This document shows positions 5,552-7,968 of a stretch of 7,968 nt of DNA, in pieces; within the stretch, counting starts at the first letter, position 1, and each line of letters begins with the position of its first letter. Location: NCBI GenBank assembly GCA_902783615.1, contig CACZRQ010000214.1, positions 1 through 7,968 of the forward strand, in the 5' to 3' direction. This stretch comes from an uncultured Bacteroidales bacterium (GTDB lineage: Bacteria; Bacteroidota; Bacteroidia; Bacteroidales; Bacteroidaceae). Below the pieces are notes generated by a model that was given only the letters and a program-made list of their open reading frames with translations, was not told the DNA's origin and did no database searches. The translations under genes were made by a program, and so were the position numbers.

Positions 5552-6460
5552 ATGAGAACGCTGATTTGTTTGATAGGGTTGTTGTTGCCATCGTTGTCTT
5601 TCGCACAATACAACAGGAAATATGCCGAGCTAACGATGCAGGCCGATTCTCTGTTTATGGCAGGAGAGTATGAGGCTTCCAGCAAGACTTTTGGTGAAGC
5701 CTTGCAGATGAAGGACTTCATACAAGGGGTTCATCTATACAATGGAGCCTGTGCTGCTGCATTGGCAGGAGATACAGAAACGGCTTTCAAGCGCCTTTAC
5801 GCCCGCTTGGAACGCGAAAAGAACTGGTACACAGAGAATTTAGAAAGGGATGACGACCTTGCATCATTACACGAAGACGAGAGGTGGATGGCTTTGACGG
5901 ATAGCATGATGGTGAGGAAGCGCCGCATTGAAGCCAACTTCGACAAGCCTCTGCGTCGCAGGTTGCAGATGATTTACAAGACTGACCAGGATGTAAGGAT
6001 AGCCTTCATGGCAGCTCGTAATCGCCAACCTCACGACAGCATTGCCGAAGCTGAAGCCTTGCGAGAAATGCAAAGGGTGGACAAAATCAACCAAGAGCAG
6101 ATCTGCAAGATTCTTGATGCCCGAGGATGGGTGGGAAGCGACAAGGTGGGTGATGCTGTGGGCACTTTCTGGGCAGTCATCCAACATTCCAGCTTAGATG
6201 TTCAGAAGAAGTATTATCCCTTGTTTCAAGAAGCCGCTTCAAAGGGAGATATTAGCAAAGAAGGACTTGCCATGATGGAAGACCGCATGAATATGTTTGA
6301 AGGAAAGCCACAACGATATGGTTCACAAATCGTTGATGATGGACAAGGACAAAAGGTTGTCTATCAATTGTTAGATGCCTCGAAAGTGGACGAATGGCGA
6401 AGCGAGATAGGCATGGAGCCATTAGACGATTATCTGAAGAAAATGAATGCACATAGATAA
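5552..6460 (+). CDS. Exported protein with N-terminal TPR-like region and C-terminal DUF6624 domain
   Basis: Using ATG at 5552, the product has 302 residues and begins with a classic signal peptide (MRTLICLIGLLLPSLSFA, cleavage before Gln19), so it should be periplasmic. Residues about 22-110 form TPR-like helical pairs (YAELTMQADSLFMAGEYEASSKTFGEAL, then NGACAAALAGDTETAFKRLYARLE). The C-terminal part carries what I recognise as DUF6624 hallmarks: DQDVR (145-149), a GW motif (192-193), IQHSS (Gln211-His212), LAMMEDR with D244-R245, and GKPQRYGSQ (251-259). The domain's activity is unknown to me; the conserved Asp-Gln, Gln-His, Asp-Arg and Gln-x-Tyr-Gly residues suggest a shared site, but that is inference. 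The 15-codon longer frame from GTG 5507 would contain the promoter and bury the signal peptide. The next gene begins 13 bases downstream, so the two are probably an operon. Confidence 0.88.
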   Translation: MRTLICLIGLLLPSLSFAQYNRKYAELTMQADSLFMAGEYEASSKTFGEALQMKDFIQGVHLYNGACAAALAGDTETAFKRLYARLEREKNWYTENLERDDDLASLHEDERWMALTDSMMVRKRRIEANFDKPLRRRLQMIYKTDQDVRIAFMAARNRQPHDSIAEAEALREMQRVDKINQEQICKILDARGWVGSDKVGDAVGTFWAVIQHSSLDVQKKYYPLFQEAASKGDISKEGLAMMEDRMNMFEGKPQRYGSQIVDDGQGQKVVYQLLDASKVDEWRSEIGMEPLDDYLKKMNAHR

Positions 6461-6473
6461 AACAATTAGCGAT

Positions 6474-7598
6474 ATGAAAAGATTCTTGATTTACATATTG
6501 TTGCTATGGGGAGGTTTCTCCGTAGCTTGGGCACAGGAAACAGGACAAACCCAAGATTGGCTGGGAATCTGGCAACAAGGGTTGAAGTACAAGGACAGTG
6601 GCAACAACAAGAGAGCGTTGCAATTGTTGGAGCAGGCCTACGAAATGCATCCCTCGGATAGCATCAAGCGCGACATAGCCAGTGTGTACTATGACCGTGG
6701 CGTTTATCGCAAGAGCATCAACATCAGTCAGTCGCTGTTGAGAGAGGATAGCTTAGAGGCCGACTTGGTGCTGATTGCCAAAAGTCATGAGAAATTGAAC
6801 AATGCCGACTCAGCCTTGGTGTTCGAGAAAATCATTGCCCAGAAAAACATTGAAAATGCCAACAACATCATCAATCTGGCGAAGAACTACGAGGATCGAG
6901 ATATGCTTGATTCAGCCTTGGTGGTGCTTGATGACTTTTGCATCTATGACAATGAGAATATGGCAGTAAATGGTTTGAAGGCTTATATGCTCTATCAGAC
7001 AGGCAATTATGAGGAATCGCTTGATGAATACAGGAGATTACGAGACGCTGGAGATAACTCCACCACCACCAATTATTACATGGGCTTGGCTTACGCTCGT
7101 GTGGATAGTTTGTGGCAAGCATACGATTGCCTGAGGGTTGCAGCCCGCAAGGACCGTTACAAGAATCAGTACATTTTGGCTCAATATGGCATTGTCGCAT
7201 CCAAGACAAATGGCAACGAGCGAGAGGGCGTGAATGTAATCACACAAGCCATCGAGAAGATCTTGCCAGATGAAACGCTGATGTGGTCGCTTTACAACAC
7301 ACGAGCCAATGCCAATATCCGTTTGCTGAAATTCGAGGAGGCGATAGACGACTTCAAGCGTTCACTGACCTACAAGCCTGATCGACTGACAGACATCTAT
7401 CACATCGCTTATCTCTATACCATCATTCATGATCGAGCCAATGCCGACCGCCATTTCCAGATGTTCATCAGCAATGCGCAGAAGAGCAGCAACCCCGACA
7501 GGTACAAGAAATGGGTTGAAGCGGCTGAAGGATACTTGAAACGTAGCAAAGAAGAGCATTTCTTCCAAGGGGATGACGAAAATTTGAAAGACTTCTGA
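6474..7598 (+). CDS. Exported tetratricopeptide-repeat protein
   Basis: The product has 374 residues counted from ATG 6474, where a signal peptide begins (MKRFLIYILLLWGGFSVAWA, cleavage before Gln21). An earlier in-frame ATG at 6447 lies inside the preceding gene and would add nine polar residues before the signal, so it is less likely. Almost all of the mature protein consists of TPR-like helical pairs. Clear examples are WQQGLKYKDSGNNKRALQLLEQA (33-55), LKAYMLYQTGNYEESLDEYRRL (mid-protein), YNTRANANIRLLKFEEAIDD (274-293) leading into YKPD (300-303), and a further unit from D307. No catalytic domain, lipobox cysteine or membrane anchor is visible, so it is probably a periplasmic scaffold. 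It follows the DUF6624 gene by 13 bases with no promoter between, suggesting coexpression and perhaps physical partnership. The partner it binds cannot be told from sequence. Confidence 0.88.
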   Translation: MKRFLIYILLLWGGFSVAWAQETGQTQDWLGIWQQGLKYKDSGNNKRALQLLEQAYEMHPSDSIKRDIASVYYDRGVYRKSINISQSLLREDSLEADLVLIAKSHEKLNNADSALVFEKIIAQKNIENANNIINLAKNYEDRDMLDSALVVLDDFCIYDNENMAVNGLKAYMLYQTGNYEESLDEYRRLRDAGDNSTTTNYYMGLAYARVDSLWQAYDCLRVAARKDRYKNQYILAQYGIVASKTNGNEREGVNVITQAIEKILPDETLMWSLYNTRANANIRLLKFEEAIDDFKRSLTYKPDRLTDIYHIAYLYTIIHDRANADRHFQMFISNAQKSSNPDRYKKWVEAAEGYLKRSKEEHFFQGDDENLKDF

Positions 7599-7640
7599 TT
7601 AAAAAGCTACCAATCTCTTTCAAAATTGAATTTTTCGCTG

Positions 7641-7648
7641 TATCTTTA
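7641..7648 (+). promoter_or_regulatory. Weak candidate -7 box (TATCTTTA) for the last gene
   Basis: TATCTTTA differs from TAnnTTTG only in the last base. A TTG at 7626-7628 lies 12 bases before the box and could contribute to a -33 element. A start near 7655 would give a leader of about 31 bases before ATG 7686. The 87-base gap after the TPR gene makes an independent promoter reasonable, but the match is imperfect. Confidence 0.3.
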
Positions 7649-7685
7649 TGGGCAGAAATGTTCAATCCTTAAACTAAGAAAGACT

Positions 7686-7968
7686 ATGGGAGACTTATCA
7701 GAAAACATCGTGAATTCTGTGAAACAAGGAGGTGCAGCCAGTGGAGCACTGGGTGACATCTTGGGACAGATCTTAGGCAGAATGATGGCCAACAAGGGAA
7801 CGACCACCCAACCTGCTACTGAACAACAGCCTAACGACAAAGGCATCGAAATCGGCAAAGAGTTGGATTCCATTAATGGCACACAAAGGCCTACAACCCA
7901 AAGGAATGGAGGCATCGACATTGGCAAAGAACTGGATGCCATCAATGGCACACAAACGCCTGAAACCC
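7686..7968 (+). CDS. Unrecognised repeat-containing protein, 3' end cut by window edge
   Basis: From ATG 7686 a frame of 94 codons stays open to the right edge. I do not recognise the family. Residues 1-38 form a small, fairly hydrophobic, glycine- and alanine-containing segment (GGAASGALGDILGQILGRMM) that could be an amphipathic or membrane-associated helix. It is not a standard signal peptide because it lacks an N-terminal basic stretch and a cleavage motif. A Thr/Gln/Pro-rich linker follows. Then come two copies of a 23-residue unit, GIEIGKELDSINGTQ and GIDIGKELDAINGTQ, each followed by a Pro/Thr linker; more copies may lie beyond the window. The coding call rests on the protein-level repeat, with base changes such as GAA/GAC, TTG/CTG and ATT/ATC mostly conservative or synonymous. 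Opposing minus-strand frames over this stretch have no recognisable content. Confidence 0.75.
   Translation, partial: MGDLSENIVNSVKQGGAASGALGDILGQILGRMMANKGTTTQPATEQQPNDKGIEIGKELDSINGTQRPTTQRNGGIDIGKELDAINGTQTPET
7842..7968 (+). repeat. 69-base imperfect direct repeat within the last gene
   Basis: GGCATCGA at 7842 recurs at 7911, a 69-base (23-codon) period. Both copies encode G-I-E/D-I-G-K-E-L-D-S/A-I-N-G-T-Q followed by a Pro/Thr-rich linker. The second copy runs into the window edge. Differences between copies are mostly at third codon positions, which points to protein-level selection after duplication. Confidence 0.8.

Noticed and set aside
7619..7635. TTCAA-AA-TTGAA followed by TTTTT as a terminator
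   Set aside because: The stem is five AT-rich pairs with a two-base loop, too weak and tight for a convincing intrinsic terminator.
7646..7955. Minus-strand frames of 101 and 60 codons with a repeated segment
   Set aside because: Their repeat is only the mirror of the 69-base repeat in the plus-strand gene, which has a sensible start and mostly synonymous differences between copies.

Overview
The window looks like a chromosomal segment of a Bacteroidota species, most likely order Bacteroidales and perhaps a Prevotella-like genus. The grounds are several TAnnTTTG promoter boxes of the Bacteroidota housekeeping type, starts without strong Shine-Dalgarno sites, and families largely confined to this phylum (DUF6249-, DUF6624- and probably DUF5056-type proteins). 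Genus assignment is inference. I see no insertion sequence, tRNA, rRNA, CRISPR array or phage gene. No stretch of 300 bases lacks a gene.

Region 1 (1-1421, minus strand) is one long gene running off the left edge: a NOL1/NOP2/Sun-family rRNA cytosine-C5 methyltransferase of the RsmF type. Only its last few codons are missing. Region 2 (1422-1552) is a divergent control region. It holds two abutting, oppositely oriented TAnnTTTG boxes and, closer to the rightward gene, an ECF-sigma-type promoter (GCAACTTTT, then CGTCTAAT).

Region 3 (1553-3407) is a compact four-gene rightward operon: a signal-peptide-bearing DUF6249-like membrane protein, an ECF sigma factor, an overlapping small two-helix membrane protein that is a good candidate anti-sigma factor, and a GlsB/YeaQ/YmgE-type small membrane protein. 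The upstream ECF-type promoter suggests the sigma factor drives its own operon as an envelope-stress circuit.

Region 4 (3408-5473) is a zinc/cadmium/lead-type P1B-2 ATPase. A histidine-rich N-terminal tail stands in for the usual CxxC metal-binding domain. Its promoter carries a striking cluster of three TTGCAA hexamers forming two overlapping palindromes, probably a metalloregulator operator.

Region 5 (5474-7598) is a two-gene unit with its own promoter, encoding two exported TPR-type proteins: one with a C-terminal DUF6624 domain and one made almost entirely of TPR-like helices. Region 6 (7599-7968) is the start of an unrecognised gene with a 23-residue internal repeat, cut by the right edge.

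For three genes (3488, 5552 and 6474) the longest open frame starts too early. The true starts are set by promoter position or by the signal peptide.
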